From Aurelia coerulea (lineage: Eukaryota; Cnidaria; Scyphozoa; Semaeostomeae; Ulmaridae): a stretch of 64,000 nucleotides of DNA. The first letter of the stretch is position 1; each line of letters begins with the position of its first letter. Shown piece by piece: positions 12,884 to 23,458 of this stretch. The notes below the pieces were generated by a model. It made no database searches. It was not told the origin of the DNA and saw nothing but the letters and a program-made list of their open reading frames with translations. The stretch lies in contig CM076952.1 of assembly GCA_039566865.1 (NCBI GenBank), positions 16,760,501-16,824,500 of the forward strand, in the 5' to 3' direction. The position numbers and the translations under genes are program-made.

Positions 12884-15800
12884 TTGGTTGGTTGGTTGAT
12901 TGATTGACTGATTGATTAGCTGATGAACTGATTGGCTGCCAATTTGTCTGATTGGTGTATTTTAAAATAATTTACTTTTGAAACTTTCATGGTTCGAGGC
13001 CTAAGAGAAGACTCTCAAAGAATAGTTCAGCGTATCTACCGAATGTCCAAAAAGTACTCTTGTTTAAAAAATCACAAAAAATTGATTATTAATCCTTTAA
13101 TAGAATTTTCTTTTTGAGTTCTTTTGTCAAATATTCATAGATGATAAATTGTTTGCAAGGTAGAAAAATCACACGTTGAAAAACCTTATTTTGAGCTCTA
13201 GTTCTTAAGGAATATACTCAATCTTGCCTAACAGTTGAAATTTTCAGATTCTTTATGGTCATTGAAGACTCCAATGATAGTACACATTTCTTTCTGTCAT
13301 TTATGACCAAACCAGAAGCTTTACATCCACAAAGAAATTGATCTGGCCACCATCAGTGCTTTTTTACAGTATGATTCAAATTCAGGTAGCCCCAAAAAGA
13401 CCTCAATTTGATAATTTTAAAACCAATCAAAAGACCAGCTATATCTTGGAAAGTAATTTGATCCTTGATCTACTTGACAAAAAAAGAAAATTAAAGCTCG
13501 GCCTTTTAGTGATTTTCAAACAGGAGTACCTTGGCCTTTTATTGATTTTTCAAACAGGAGTACCTACGCCCTGCTGTTGCTTCAAATTTGTCAATAAATC
13601 CAGGACGGGGGTAGCCTGACGACGTGATTCCTTGTCTTCGTTCAACGTTTTCTATCTGATGTACAAGGACTCACAACCAAACAGATTCTAAACAGGGACT
13701 AACATCTTAAGAAAATCTGCAGAAAAATCGAACACCTTCCATCTTTTGAGCGATGAAAGAAAAGTCGAACGTCGCTTCGAACGCCGTTTCGAGCATCGCT
13801 GCGCTGCGAAAAGTCCAACTTTGATCTAATCAACCAATCAAACGCTAGGAACAGGCACGCGGTCTGATTTATTAAGAACGTAGTGATCTGATTGGTCCCG
13901 CCGTGAACGCGTCGGAGATGGCCTAGATTAGTCCCCGTTTTGAAGTTGCATTGTCATGAGTCTCAGTATGAAACCATAGGTTTGAAGCATAGACATCATC
14001 CAATTCAATATGGAAGACTGAGACTCGTGTAATCAGTCTAGGACGGGGCAGCTAAAAGTTTTTCCTTTTTTGCACTCGCAGGGATGTATCAGTCAATCAT
14101 GTAAATTGCTGTAAACTACAAGACCCTATCATTGGGTGATGAAAATATGAAATTGAAAAATTGAAATTGCGATAAACAAGGACAGATTTGGTAAGACAAT
14201 AGCACGAGTTGGTTTTGATTGACACCGCAATTCAAAGCGATTTGCGATCGCAGACAAAGGAAATTCTCTCAACCAGTAATTCAAAACAAGCAAAGCCGCA
14301 AAAATTTCTCTGAAACCCAGGTAGCTAGCTCGTTCGTTGTGCATTCCAGAAATTGTTTTTAAGAGCAAACATGAGCATAGATCGAGAGAAGAAGGATATA
14401 TCTACACACCTGTCCTTGGCATTTAATTTATTTTATTCAAAAGCCGATTGAAAGGCGATTCAATTCTCTTGTTTTTTGGGTGTAATTAAAGCACTTACTG
14501 CTCAGCTTCTGAACCAAGAAATAAGATGCCCGAGGTAGATATTTAGATGTATCCTTCTTCTTTCGATAAACACTCATGATTGCTCTTAAAAACGATTTCT
14601 GCATTGCACAACGAGCGCACTAGCTACCTGGGTTGGGTTTAAGAGAAACATTTGCGGCTTTGTTTGTTTTGAATTTCTGGTTGAGAGAATTTCCTTTGTC
14701 TGCGATCGCTAATCGCTTTGACTTGCGGTGTCAATCAAAATCAATTCGTGCTATTGTCTTACCAAATCTGTCCTTGTTATTGCGATAAGTTAGAGTCTTA
14801 GCATTCTCTTGGTTATGAAATCAATGATGGACGCGTGCTGCAAGATTTTGTGTAAAATGTCATAATTTTTTTGCATTTCAGGTGGAATAAATTATCAATA
14901 ACAAGATTTCAGCGCTTCATGATTAGATTCGTTGATTTGTGAGTTTTTGCATCATGTTTCGTTTTGTCAGCTATGTTATCATGATATCACAAAACATTAT
15001 CTGAAGCTTCCACCCTAATCAAAGCCCAAGTTTTCGAAGGGATATAGCAACCAATGCTTGTCCAACGGCGTTTCTCCTTTGTTCAGATATAGAGAATAAG
15101 CTTTCTCTAGCAACTCCTTTCGTTATACTTAGAGTTTTGGCATGATGACCTTGTTTGTTTTTTGTTCTTTAGAATTACAGACGTTTCTAGAGTACAGTAA
15201 AAACCCGCACATAAGAACCTTCATTTATTAAGAACCTACAGCCTGAAATCATATATTTTGTACCCAATGGATAAGAACTATTTCAGCCTGATATCATAAC
15301 TAGGTTCTTAATAAAGGGTTTCATTCATTCATTGGGAAATAAATGCAATCTGTTTGCCAATCAACCTCTTTCGTGAACTCCAAAACATTACTTACAGAAC
15401 TGTAATAGGCAGGGCCTGCAGGGGTAAACTGGGTAAGCTTGGGTTGAAATGGATAGGACCAATAGTGTAAATAAGTTTAGCTAAGATTTAGATTCACATA
15501 TTTCTCTTTGTTAAGAACCTACACCCTGATTACTGGATGTGCCTCATTGCATAAGAACCTAAACAGGCTGAGTTCAAAATCTTAGGTTCTTATGTGCGGG
15601 CTTTCACTGTATTCAGTTCATCTCCTCCTGCAACTTTCCTGTATGTTTTCCTCCCAACAGATGGTTGCGCTAATGATGGCGTCATTGAATTTTTACCATG
15701 ATCTTGTGTGTCTCTAGCCTCACTACATAAGGACCCTCAACTTACGCTCATCTCATTGAAATGAATTGATTTTGTTGTTGTCGCTCCAGTGAGGTAGTTA

Positions 15801-18800
15801 TAGCGTCCATCAGATTGTCAATAGCGATAACTATGAACGTGTAATCAGTTTTGTGTGTCTCAACATAGGGCTCAAATCTTTAAAAAGGTCGGTGTAAAAT
15901 TCTATTATAGTTTCCTTTGAAATAAATGGCTTGTAAGGAACTCAGCCTTTTTTGCTGCAAATCTGCTGTGGAAATTTATTGATATCTTGATTTGTTTCAA
16001 AATGGCGGCATTTATTAGATTTGAGGGTATGACGTCATCAAATTTGTAAATCCTAAATCAGAAAAGATACTGATTTCTGCTTTTCACCATATTGTAGGCC
16101 TTCATAAATTATGGTTTTCTTTAAAGTTATATGATTTTTCCTTCTTTGGTTTAGGATTTACGATGATTTAAATGTTTTCAAAATTTTCCATCAATTTTTT
16201 CAAAAATCATTAAATTACCGCCATTCTGAAAAATAATCAAGATATCAACAAATTGCCACGGCAGATTTACAGCAAAGTTCTATAAGTTCCTTTCAAGCCA
16301 TTCAATTCAAAGAAAAATTGAATAGAATTGTACACCCACCTTTTTAAAGATTTGAGCCCTATCCTATGCTTTATATCGTGACACAAAGGATCATGGTGAA
16401 AAATTCCGTAACGCCATCTTTAGTGCTGTTGTCTGTTACATCCTCTCCGTGTTGTATCTTTCACAACGGGCAGAGGGGTTCACAAAAAGCCCTGCGTCAT
16501 TGCCAGATTGTATATTTGTGAAAACCGTCATGAGTGCTGGTTTGGTGGATAAAAGCAATACAAGTAGTCTCGTGTTTCAGTATTAAGAAAGTTTGTAATG
16601 CAAAGCCTCATTCGCATAGATTATATCTATTTCAAGATGATTTCTTTGCATGCATAGCAGACAGTACCTTGTTGACAAATGAGTGAATGAATGAACGCAT
16701 TCTTTCATTCATTCATTCATTTCTATTCTTTATACACGTAATCCCTTCAGCTAAATGAATGAGTGAATCGAATGAGCGAATGAATGAATTAATGAATGAA
16801 TGAATGAATGAATGAATGAATGAATGAATGAATGAAGGTATAACAAATGTGGCCTTTGGTGTGATCATTATATTTCTTTTCTGGCAGTGTTTTAATGAAT
16901 TCATTTGTCATCAAACATTTGGAGAGGCGTGGTATCCAGGTATGAACTTCATCTTTTTGCATAGCTTTCAACAGCATCTGTGGTTACCCTGCGCAGTGGT
17001 TGAGTCGAACAGGAGTTGCTTTTTTTTAATGATCCAAATCGAATTAACTACAATTTCAGAATTCGTTCTGATGGTTAGATAAAACAATGGATGTTTAATG
17101 TCATGACGATATTCTCATATTTCTACCGGGTGTCCCATAAAAAGTACTCCTGTTTGAAAAATCACCTAAAATTGATTATCAAACCTTTGATAAAAATTTT
17201 TTTTTTAGAGTTATTTGATCAAAGACCCAAAAATATTCATAGACGATAAAATGTTTGCTTTTGACAAAGCAAGGTAGAGAAATTATACGTCAAAAACCTT
17301 ATTTTGAGCTATAGTTTTGAAGCAAAATACTCAATCTTGCGGAAGAGTCATAATTTTCAGATTTTTTATCATTATTGAAGTCTTTAATGATAGTGCGCAT
17401 TTCTCTCTGTCATTTATGACCAAACTAAAAGCTTTACGTGCACGAAGAAATTGACCTGGCAATCATCAATGCTTTTTTGCAGTATGATTCAAAACCAGGT
17501 AGCCCAAAAAAGAGTTAATTCACTGATTTTGAAACCAGTTACAAGAATAGCTATATATTGGATAATAATTTGGTCCTTGATCTACTTGACAAAAAGAGAA
17601 AATCAACGATCGGCTGTGTAATCAAATTTTGGTGATTTTTCAAACGGGAGTGCTTTTTTTGGGACACCCGGTATTTCTCTTGCGCTGAAACTTTTATCGC
17701 AAGCAAAGAGCAGATATGTTTCTTATGCACGCGCAGAAGCGTCGTGCATGGCTCCTGGATACGAGGCGAAGTGATCCCGTGATAATCACAAGGGTGGAAA
17801 GCAGAAATTAAATCAACTGACGCTATAGCTAGCAGCGGACGATCGAAATGAAGAACTGATTTAAAAGTGATTATTTGTAGCTTATTTCACAATGTCCAGC
17901 AAAAGATTGTTATCAATCAGTTTTAGTTTCAATCCTAGGCTCCTTTCAAATTCAACCAGAAACATTCAGGCCAGTGGTGGATGGAGACTAAACTCGAAGA
18001 GCCAAAAATTGAATGATAGTGTGGCAATGGAGCACGAACTTTTTTTTACTCGATTTCCTCAATTTAACAAAATAATTAGGTGATCATTGTATTGCATATT
18101 CCCCTTCATTTTGTCGGAAGCAGAATTAGGTTACTATCACAGTTCTGGGTGTATTTCTTGCCAAAATTTGGGCACCAAGCAGAAAGCAGAGTTCTCTTCT
18201 TGAAGGGGGAGGGGGGCAATCCCATCCCCTTAAATCCCAGCAACTGATTTAGGCTTAATGTTACAATTGGTTGGTATTAAAAGTGCGCTGGTGAGTGGCC
18301 CCTAGAAGCAATGGCATCCTGTTGTGGTGGACTCTGTCACAAGTTTCATCTGAGGTACGAAATGGTGCCAGTTTGTACAACAATAGGATACCATTGTTTT
18401 TAAGAGCCATTACGCTGCAATACAGTACTCCTTCAAACCACAGCCGTAGGAAGCATCTTTAACTTGGGGGGAAGCCTAATAAAACTTCAATGACCGACAC
18501 TTCCTGAAACAAAAAGGACACTTTTTAATCATAGTTGCAAAATTTGGGGGGCATGTGCTCCAAGTGCCACCATGGTTCCTACCCCTCTGCTTCAAACTCA
18601 TCACCTTTTTCATCAGGCAGTGACTACTTCAAAGATGGCTGTGAGGAATCTTTACCATTTAATGCATGACATTCTTTGATTGAACCCTTACAGAATCATT
18701 AAAATTCTTAATTGGAAAACAATGCATCTTGGTAAAAAGTTCCTCCCCTCCTGCCCTCCCCCTCCATCTTGATCATAATTGTCTATTCTGAATCTTTGCA

Positions 18801-21800
18801 TCTAATGGTAAAATACAGTTTCACAAAATTCCACTATAAGATCCTACTATTTACGGTTAGCTGAGGATTCAAACAAGAAAATACAACATTTATCAGTCAC
18901 AACAACGGTCACAGAAAAAATGCCTCAAGACTTTACAGCTGCATTCCACATCACCAACTTATTTAGAATCATTCAAACCTTAGGAGCAGGAAAGGAATCA
19001 ATCTGAAATTCCTTGGAAATTTTGTATATTCTTGGAAATTTTGACACAAGCCTAAATGGAGATATTTCAATGCCTCAAGATTTGCTAAAACCCACTCTTT
19101 TCTAACAATTTCCATTCTTCTTTTGGGAATCATGTGACATGTGTTGAAAATCTTGCAGGGTACAGCCAAAATTTGCAACTTGGAGGAGTTGTATCAGGAG
19201 CAAGCATATTTGAAGGAATGTGTGATTTGATGTTACAGTATCTGAGAAAGAACAAAGGAGAAATTAGAGATTTCTCATCAAACTGTTCTTTCCTTTTCCA
19301 CTAAGTGTCCAATTGCAAAAATCAGAGATCGAAAAACTGGCGATGGACATACAGTCAGGGCATGAAAAAATATTTTCCTTCTTGCGACCAGACAAAAATC
19401 ATGCTTAAATTTCCTGCAAAAATATAGCAATGAAATCTGGTTTTGTCAATGAGATCACCATCAGAAACGGCTCCAACCAGCACGTATCACGTATCACCTT
19501 TTGAAACATCATCTTGTAAGCACTGGGATGTAGACCTGCTTATTATTCGGATACATGGGACAGGACACAATCTAAATTTGTTTTATTTAATTAATGTTTT
19601 CAATTTGAACAAACAAATGGAGAAACAAAGCATGATACATGAAAGGGGATATACTTTGGAAATTTCCTGCAGGACAGTATGAATGGAAAATTTCCTGCGA
19701 TCGCCCTGTTGCATGGTCGGATGGGTTTTCATGCCCTGCATACAGTAATAACTGACATAACATTGTGGAAGTATTGCTAAACTTTGTAAAGCAACTGAAT
19801 ATGCTTTCTTGCCATGCAGCAACCAAACGTGGGCCATTCGTAGGTGAATCAATCGCAAATATATTCTGGTATTTTGATATGAAAATAGGAACTCAAAGCA
19901 ATTAATAAATAAGTCATAAGATGACAATCTAAATTTTAATTTTGTAGTGCATTGAAGAGGCAAATAGTCCTTATAAAACATGATGAAACAAGGTAATAGA
20001 GCATCAAACCATAAAGTAACTCTGAGTGCAAAAAGGAAGGACTGAAAAACAAAAGGCCTTCCAGGGATAACAACAGCAAGACTACTATATAGAATGGCCT
20101 AGCCACGGATGCCGTAGTTTGTTCGAACGATGTTTGCAAACTAAAACATGAAAATAGAAATTTGAAATTTGAAGCTGAGCATCTCGCCAACACAGTGATG
20201 ATAGTCTCGTTTTGCGGCAGCCAGTAGATTTTGCGCAAATTTCAGTTTTTTGGGGCTACTAAATTTTCCCTCTTTCTCGTCAGAAAATGACCCGTTTTAA
20301 GAAATCCAATATTTTTGTGGGCAAAGAATGCCAGGATGAATGATCGGAATATGATTCATGAAATTATAGATCCTAACGAAACTGGGATAAAAATTTCCAT
20401 GAAATATTCATTGTTTAGACCTTCCTACAAGCTGCCTGTTTACATGTAAACAAACAAGAGATATTTTTCGTCCTCAAAAACAGCCGTAACTTTCTGGCAA
20501 AAAATGCAACACTTAGCCAAGTTTTCAAAAATACTGACCTGTCTCAAAATGATGCTCATATCCTGCAGATAAAATCCACAGGAAGCCCAAATGGATAAAT
20601 GATAGATGTCATTTTTGTTGGCCGGCTGCTGGTGTATGTGCAGCAGTAAAGAAGCCCGTTCTAATCAACAAGGACAGATTTTGTAAGACAATAGCATGAG
20701 TTGCTTTTTGATTGACACCTGAATTCGATTACCGATTACCGATCGCAGACAAAGGACATTCTCTCAACCAGTAAATCAAAACAAACAAAGCCGCAAAACT
20801 TTCTCTGAAACCCAGGTAGCTAGCGTGCTCGTTCTGCATGCCAAAATTATTTTTAAGAGCAAACATGAACATAGATCGAAAAAAGAAGCATATATCTACA
20901 TATCTGCTTCGGGCATTCGGTTTGGTTCAAAAGCCAATTGGGAGGCGATTCAATTCTCTTTTTTTTGGGTGTAATTGAAACACTTACTGCCCAGCTTCTG
21001 AACAAAAGAAATGAAATGCCCGAGGCAGATATGTAGATATATCCCTGTTCTTTCGATTTATGCCTATGTTTGCTCTTTAAAACAATTTTTGGAATGCACA
21101 ACGTGCGCGCTAGCTAGCTGGATTTCAGAGCAACTTTTGCGGCTTTGTTTGTTTTAAATTTATGGTTGAGAGAATTTCCTTTGTCTACAGTCGTTAATCG
21201 CTTTTAATTCAGGTGTCAACAAAAGCATCTGTCCTTGTTGTTCTAATCAATGATGATCAGTAGATTTTTCAGAATGAAGCTAAACATTATCATTTACCTT
21301 TTCAAAGCATCAGTGTTGTTTCTTTGTGTATCTAACTCTTGTATTAATTGTAAAACAAAGCAGCATTCTCTAACCTCGAATACGACTAACAATCGAGTAC
21401 CACTGGTTGACTTCGGAATAAGAAATGGCAGACTTGGCGGAGGTTAGAGAATGCTGCTTGTTTTACAATTAATTACAAGAGTTAGATACACAAAAACAAC
21501 ACTGATGCTTTAAAAAGGTAAACGATAATGCTTTACTTCAGCCTGAAAAATCTACTGATCGTCATTGATTAGAACCATTTTCTTTACTGCTGCACATATA
21601 CCAGCAGTCGGCCAACAATGACATCTATTATTTATCCATTTGGGCTTCCTGTGATAAAGTCCACAAACGTTCAGCTTGCGGCAGCCTCCAGTTTTCCATA
21701 AAATCCCTTTCTCTATTTTAATTTTTTCTTGCTAAATATCGTCTTCATCCGAAGGAAATTAAAGGCAAATAATCCATCTTTATCGAAGCTTTCCATGGTC

Positions 21801-22340
21801 GATGATTTTTTCAGCCACACTTAATACCCTTCTCATCATTGTTCGCATGCGCCCAATCTTAAACCGCGTCTCAAGACGCCTGGATCACAATACATTACGT
21901 TGCAACTGCGTACAGCCCCCAAAAACTTCACCCCCCCCACTTCTCTCTTTTTGGCGGCTTGTACAGACGCGAAAAGCACTTTGCACAGCGGTCGAAACAT
22001 ATCTTCTCTTTGCTTATATTATATACAATTCAGGCTGTGCAATTGCCCTTCCATCAAACGTCTTCTTGACCTGAAGTCACATTATTCTAGATTTCTAAAT
22101 CCATGTGTTGTAAAAGTTCGGTATTATTTGAGGATTTTGAGCAATTTGTTTCGCCTTTAGACGTATCTGTGGGTGCTGAATGAAGAGCAAGATTTTGACA
22201 GAGCATTTGATGAATTAGGTGTGGCTGGTGTCATGACTGATTATCCAACATTATTGAAGAAATACCTTGATGAAAAAGACCAGAAAAAAGGAGCCATAGA
22301 AACCGAACAAGCACGACCTTTACTGCCTCCTGGTAACTAA
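3174..22340 (+). CDS. GDPD1: GDPD1/GDPD3-like glycerophosphodiester phosphodiesterase, 3' eight exons (5' partial)
   Basis: Exons read at 3174-3248, 3975-4020, 5041-5168, 5777-5866, 12681-12814, 14882-14938, 16888-16939 and 22161-22340 (TAA). All join in phase with GT-AG borders and give 253 residues. From family knowledge, GDE4/GDE7 enzymes are ER-associated lysophospholipase D proteins that hydrolyse lysophospholipids to lysophosphatidic acid. Seen in the sequence: [10 protein letters not shown] (second catalytic His region of the GDPD barrel), [35 protein letters not shown], a hydrophobic [14 protein letters not shown] segment typical of the GDPD1 subgroup, and the closing block YLWVLNEEQ...GVMTDYPT. 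The C-terminus adds about 25 charged residues after TDYP. The first ~70 residues, including the HRGG catalytic motif and a membrane segment, were not found in 1-3173, so those exons should lie upstream. Introns are large and packed with transposons. GDPD3 cannot be excluded as the closest relative. Confidence 0.9.
4137..4683. mobile_element. TA-flanked MITE, CCGGGTGTCCC termini (547 bp)
   Basis: The left end CCGGGTGTCCCAAAAAAGTA and right end TACTTTTTTGGGAAACCCGG are inverted repeats flanked by TA on both sides, as in Tc1/mariner-type elements. No transposase is present. Related copies lie at 13039-13566 and 17126-17671. It sits in the intron after the 3975-4020 exon. Confidence 0.75.
4686..4789. 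mobile_element. Short palindromic MITE (GATGTCACGT family)
   Basis: GATGTCACGTAAAAATG at the left pairs with CACTTGACATC..GAGACAGAC at the right. The same type recurs at 22363-22482 and, diverged, near 53470-53615. Boundaries are approximate. Confidence 0.45.
4800..5010. mobile_element. piggyBac-like MITE with TTAA target duplication (211 bp)
   Basis: Ends AGGCAGTCTGTCACGCATCT and AGATGCATGACAGACTGCCT are inverted repeats, each flanked by TTAA (4796-4799 and 5011-5014). TTAA duplication is diagnostic of the piggyBac superfamily. No coding capacity. The insertion ends only 30 bp before the splice acceptor of the 5041 exon, so it must tolerate or supply part of the branch/acceptor region. Confidence 0.8.
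5975..6203 (-). mobile_element. LINE 3' fragment, minus strand
   Basis: A (CAT)n-type tail followed by AT-rich then GC-rich sequence resembles the 3' UTR of a non-LTR retrotransposon read on the minus strand. No coding part remains; identification rests on the tail and on two similar fragments that follow immediately. Confidence 0.4.
6210..6645 (-). mobile_element. LINE 3' fragment with reverse-transcriptase C-terminus, minus strand
   Basis: Read on the minus strand, about 6400-6500 encodes [18 protein letters not shown] followed by FKRQIKK, the usual C-terminal end of CR1/jockey-like LINE proteins. It is then followed by a 3' UTR and an ATAATAATATT tail. It is 5'-truncated, and upstream sequence is out of frame. 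Confidence 0.6.
6690..7378 (-). mobile_element. 5'-truncated LINE, RT C-terminal domain, minus strand
   Basis: The minus-strand frame at 6892-7377 encodes 161 residues including [61 protein letters not shown] and [19 protein letters not shown], a standard LINE C-terminal block. The 3' tail is a (CATTTT)n run at about 6697-6724. The closest relative in the window is the + strand LINE at 10077-10823. It lacks the catalytic RT palm and cannot be autonomous. Confidence 0.8.
8153..11326 (+). mobile_element. LINE (CR1/jockey-like) with interrupted reverse transcriptase
   Basis: The frame 8153-9277 (374 aa) runs from the endonuclease-RT linker into the RT palm: [31 protein letters not shown], and motif [14 protein letters not shown]. 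One frameshift at ~9275 leads to [15 protein letters not shown] (motif B). The gene is then split by a 619-bp MITE (9436-10054) and resumes at 10060 with YLNDFEKC. After a second shift it carries MYADDTHV (motif C, YADD) and the C-terminal domain to 10823. A GC-rich 3' UTR follows and ends in a (GAAAAT)n tail at ~11298-11325. The 5' end is truncated near 8200. It is dead: two frameshifts plus an insertion. It lies in the intron between GDPD1 exons 5777-5866 and 12681-12814. Confidence 0.85.
9436..10054. mobile_element. TA-flanked MITE inserted into the LINE reverse transcriptase (619 bp)
   Basis: Termini CCGGGTGAACCAGAAAAAAG and CTTTTTTCTGGCTCACCCGG are inverted repeats flanked by TA (9434-9435, 10055-10056). 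Deleting the element and one TA joins LLFII to YLND, the expected RT sequence, which confirms both boundaries to the base. Internal sequence is palindromic and non-coding. Confidence 0.9.
11633..12123. mobile_element. MITE, GGGCTCAAATC termini, copy 1 (491 bp)
   Basis: GGGCTCAAATCTTTTAAATC and its inverse (...AAAGATTTGAGCCC) bound a long near-palindrome with inner block 'AAAAGGTCGGTGTAAAATT'. The copy at 15868-16359 has the same structure and TA flanks. Non-coding. Confidence 0.75.
12848..12928. repeat. (TTGA)n/(TTGG)n microsatellite
   Basis: An imperfect tetranucleotide run directly follows the 12681-12814 exon donor by about 30 bp. It has no other visible role. Confidence 0.9.
13039..13566. 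mobile_element. Degraded CCGGGTG-type MITE
   Basis: It starts CCGAATGTCCAAAAAGTACT after TA and aligns along its length with the copies at 4137 and 17126. Its right end is partly duplicated (the CAAACAGGAGTACCT block occurs twice, near 13518 and 13552) and the terminal CACCCGG is lost. Confidence 0.65.
14175..14778. mobile_element. Palindromic MITE with 9-bp target duplication, copy A (604 bp)
   Basis: Ends AACAAGGACAGATTTGGTAA and its inverse; the flanks ATTGCGATA (14166-14174 and 14779-14787) are a perfect 9-bp duplication. Arms of roughly 230 bp face each other. Mutator-like elements typically make 9-bp duplications, so a MULE-type transposase is the likely mobiliser (inference). Copies: 20667-21239, 31708-32306, and a decayed one near 35866-36565. 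Confidence 0.85.
15195..15609. mobile_element. TA-flanked MITE, CAGTAAAAACCC termini (415 bp)
   Basis: CAGTAAAAACCCGCACATAA at the left and TTATGTGCGGGCTTTCACTG at the right are inverted, each next to TA. TACAGT-type ends are typical of Tc1/mariner. Internally, ATAAGAACCT motifs recur several times. Confidence 0.8.
15868..16359. mobile_element. MITE, GGGCTCAAATC termini, copy 2 (492 bp)
   Basis: Perfect terminal GGGCTCAAATCTTTAAAAAG and its inverse lie between TA dinucleotides (15866-15867, 16360-16361). It is the intact partner of 11633-12123. Confidence 0.8.
16680..16836. repeat. (GAAT)n/(ATTC)n microsatellite beside an exon
   Basis: Opposed ATTC and GAAT runs (16700-16721 and 16756-16836) could form a hairpin. 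The long run ends about 50 bp before the 16888 exon acceptor. Confidence 0.9.
17126..17671. mobile_element. TA-flanked MITE, CCGGGTGTCCC termini (546 bp)
   Basis: CCGGGTGTCCCATAAAAAGT and ...TTTTTTTGGGACACCCGG are inverted and flanked by TA. Full-length alignment with the 4137-4683 copy; non-coding. Confidence 0.8.
18439..18599. mobile_element. hAT-type MITE with 8-bp target duplication (161 bp)
   Basis: CTTCAAAC flanks both sides (18431-18438, 18600-18607). Ends resemble CAG.CGTAGGAAGCATCT and ...CCTACCCCTCTG. A sister copy at 43051-43217 shares the ends and has its own 8-bp duplication, which together place the family in hAT. Confidence 0.75.
18608..20560. other. Intronic stretch, no gene recognised
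   Basis: This is part of the intron before the last GDPD1 exon. Open frames are short, without family features, and face both ways. No clear element boundaries were found. Confidence 0.4.
20579..21655. repeat. Larger palindrome interrupted by a 9-bp-TSD MITE
   Basis: The left arm (20579-20666 plus 21240-21379) and right arm (about 21437-21655) are inverted copies containing GGAAGCCCAAATGGATAAAT and TTAGAGAATGCTGC. The MITE at 20667-21239 is inserted in the left arm only, so the palindrome is older than the insertion. Confidence 0.75.
20667..21239. mobile_element. Palindromic MITE with 9-bp target duplication, copy B (573 bp)
   Basis: AACAAGGACAG ends and the duplication GTTCTAATC (20658-20666, 21240-21248). 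The right palindrome arm (around 21560-21575) preserves the unduplicated target, so the insertion can be read directly. Confidence 0.85.
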
Positions 22341-22362
22341 CGTTTATTAGTTTCTGATTACA

Positions 22363-22482
22363 CGTTCAGATCTACCTCAAATTGGATGTGACGTGAGATT
22401 TGCGTTAATGCAACACTACTCATGCAAACACTCCTATTGAGTTTATTCGTGGACATTTTCACGTGACATCTAATTCGAGACA
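22363..22482. mobile_element. Short palindromic MITE just after the GDPD1 stop
   Basis: CAAATTGGATGTGACGTGAG pairs with the inverse of TTTTCACGTGACATCTAATT. It lies within what is probably the GDPD1 3' UTR or immediate downstream sequence. Confidence 0.5.
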
Positions 22483-23014
22483 GACATTAGTTTTTTAAAT
22501 TATGCACGATAAACATACACAGTCAGCCAGGCGCTGCTAAGCACGATTTAAATCGTACGGGAAAAGGAGTATTTTAAGTTTTTTAAATAATGTATTCGTA
22601 ACACGTCTTGTGGATCAAGGAGTACAAACGCTAACTGTTGATTGGCTGACAAATCAAACATATTTCCACGAAATGGACCAATCAAATTGCGTAAAAACCA
22701 AAAGAAACCAAATTCAGGCCCATGTTTCCTATTGAGGCTCATGTTATTGATAATCAAAATCTTCGTGTCATGTTTGTTATGTTTACCATCATTCGAAATA
22801 CTTTTTTCTGGCAGAGAGAACTGCAGATTTTCAAAATGTTTGAAATTGCCCATGGCACAATTTGACATGTGGTGAACCATTTGCTTTGAGATTTGGAAAA
22901 CTAAAAATTTTGATATTTAGTTAGATTCAATATTTTTTGTCAATTACTTAGTACATTTAAGGAGCTGATGCTATTTTTACTGAATATGTCATTCTTGATT
23001 GAAGGGTATTTATG

Positions 23015-23170
23015 GGGATATAATATATAAATGATTTAAGTACCAAAAATAGCTAAGATGTTTAAAACACGACGTTTCGAGCATGTACTCGTTATCAAGT
23101 ACATGCTCGAACATCTTATTTAAACATCTTAGCTATTTTTGGTACTTAAATCATTTATATATTATATTAC
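23015..23170. repeat. Perfect-looking short palindrome, arms ~70 bp
   Basis: The block from GGATATAATATATAAATGAT through GCTAAGATGTTTAAA returns inverted across a centre at about 23095. The centre contains ACGACGTTTCGAGCATGTAC, a phrase like those in terminal repeats of Penelope-like retroelements; that link is tentative. Confidence 0.6.
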
Positions 23171-23458
23171 TGTTCAATTACATAGTACCACACGCAACGA
23201 ACATATTTCTATTTATGGGGATGTAGTACAGGATATTCAACGACTTTTATCGTACACATTTTGTAATTTTTCTTTTCTGTGAATTTTTGTAAAGGTATGA
23301 TTTGACTAGTGGCGATTCGTTGAATGTCTGCTGTCTCGAAAAATATCATGTTCTATCTATGTGGAAGTTTTACCAAGGACTTATTCGAAATCCAAACTTC
23401 AAGATCAACGGTCGTATAAGTATTTGAATTATAGGATACAAAGATGTGAGATTTTTCA

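Noticed and set aside
19583..19981. 132-aa minus-strand frame
   Set aside because: No family signature, AT-rich, in the middle of a GDPD1 intron; overlapping frames of similar length exist.
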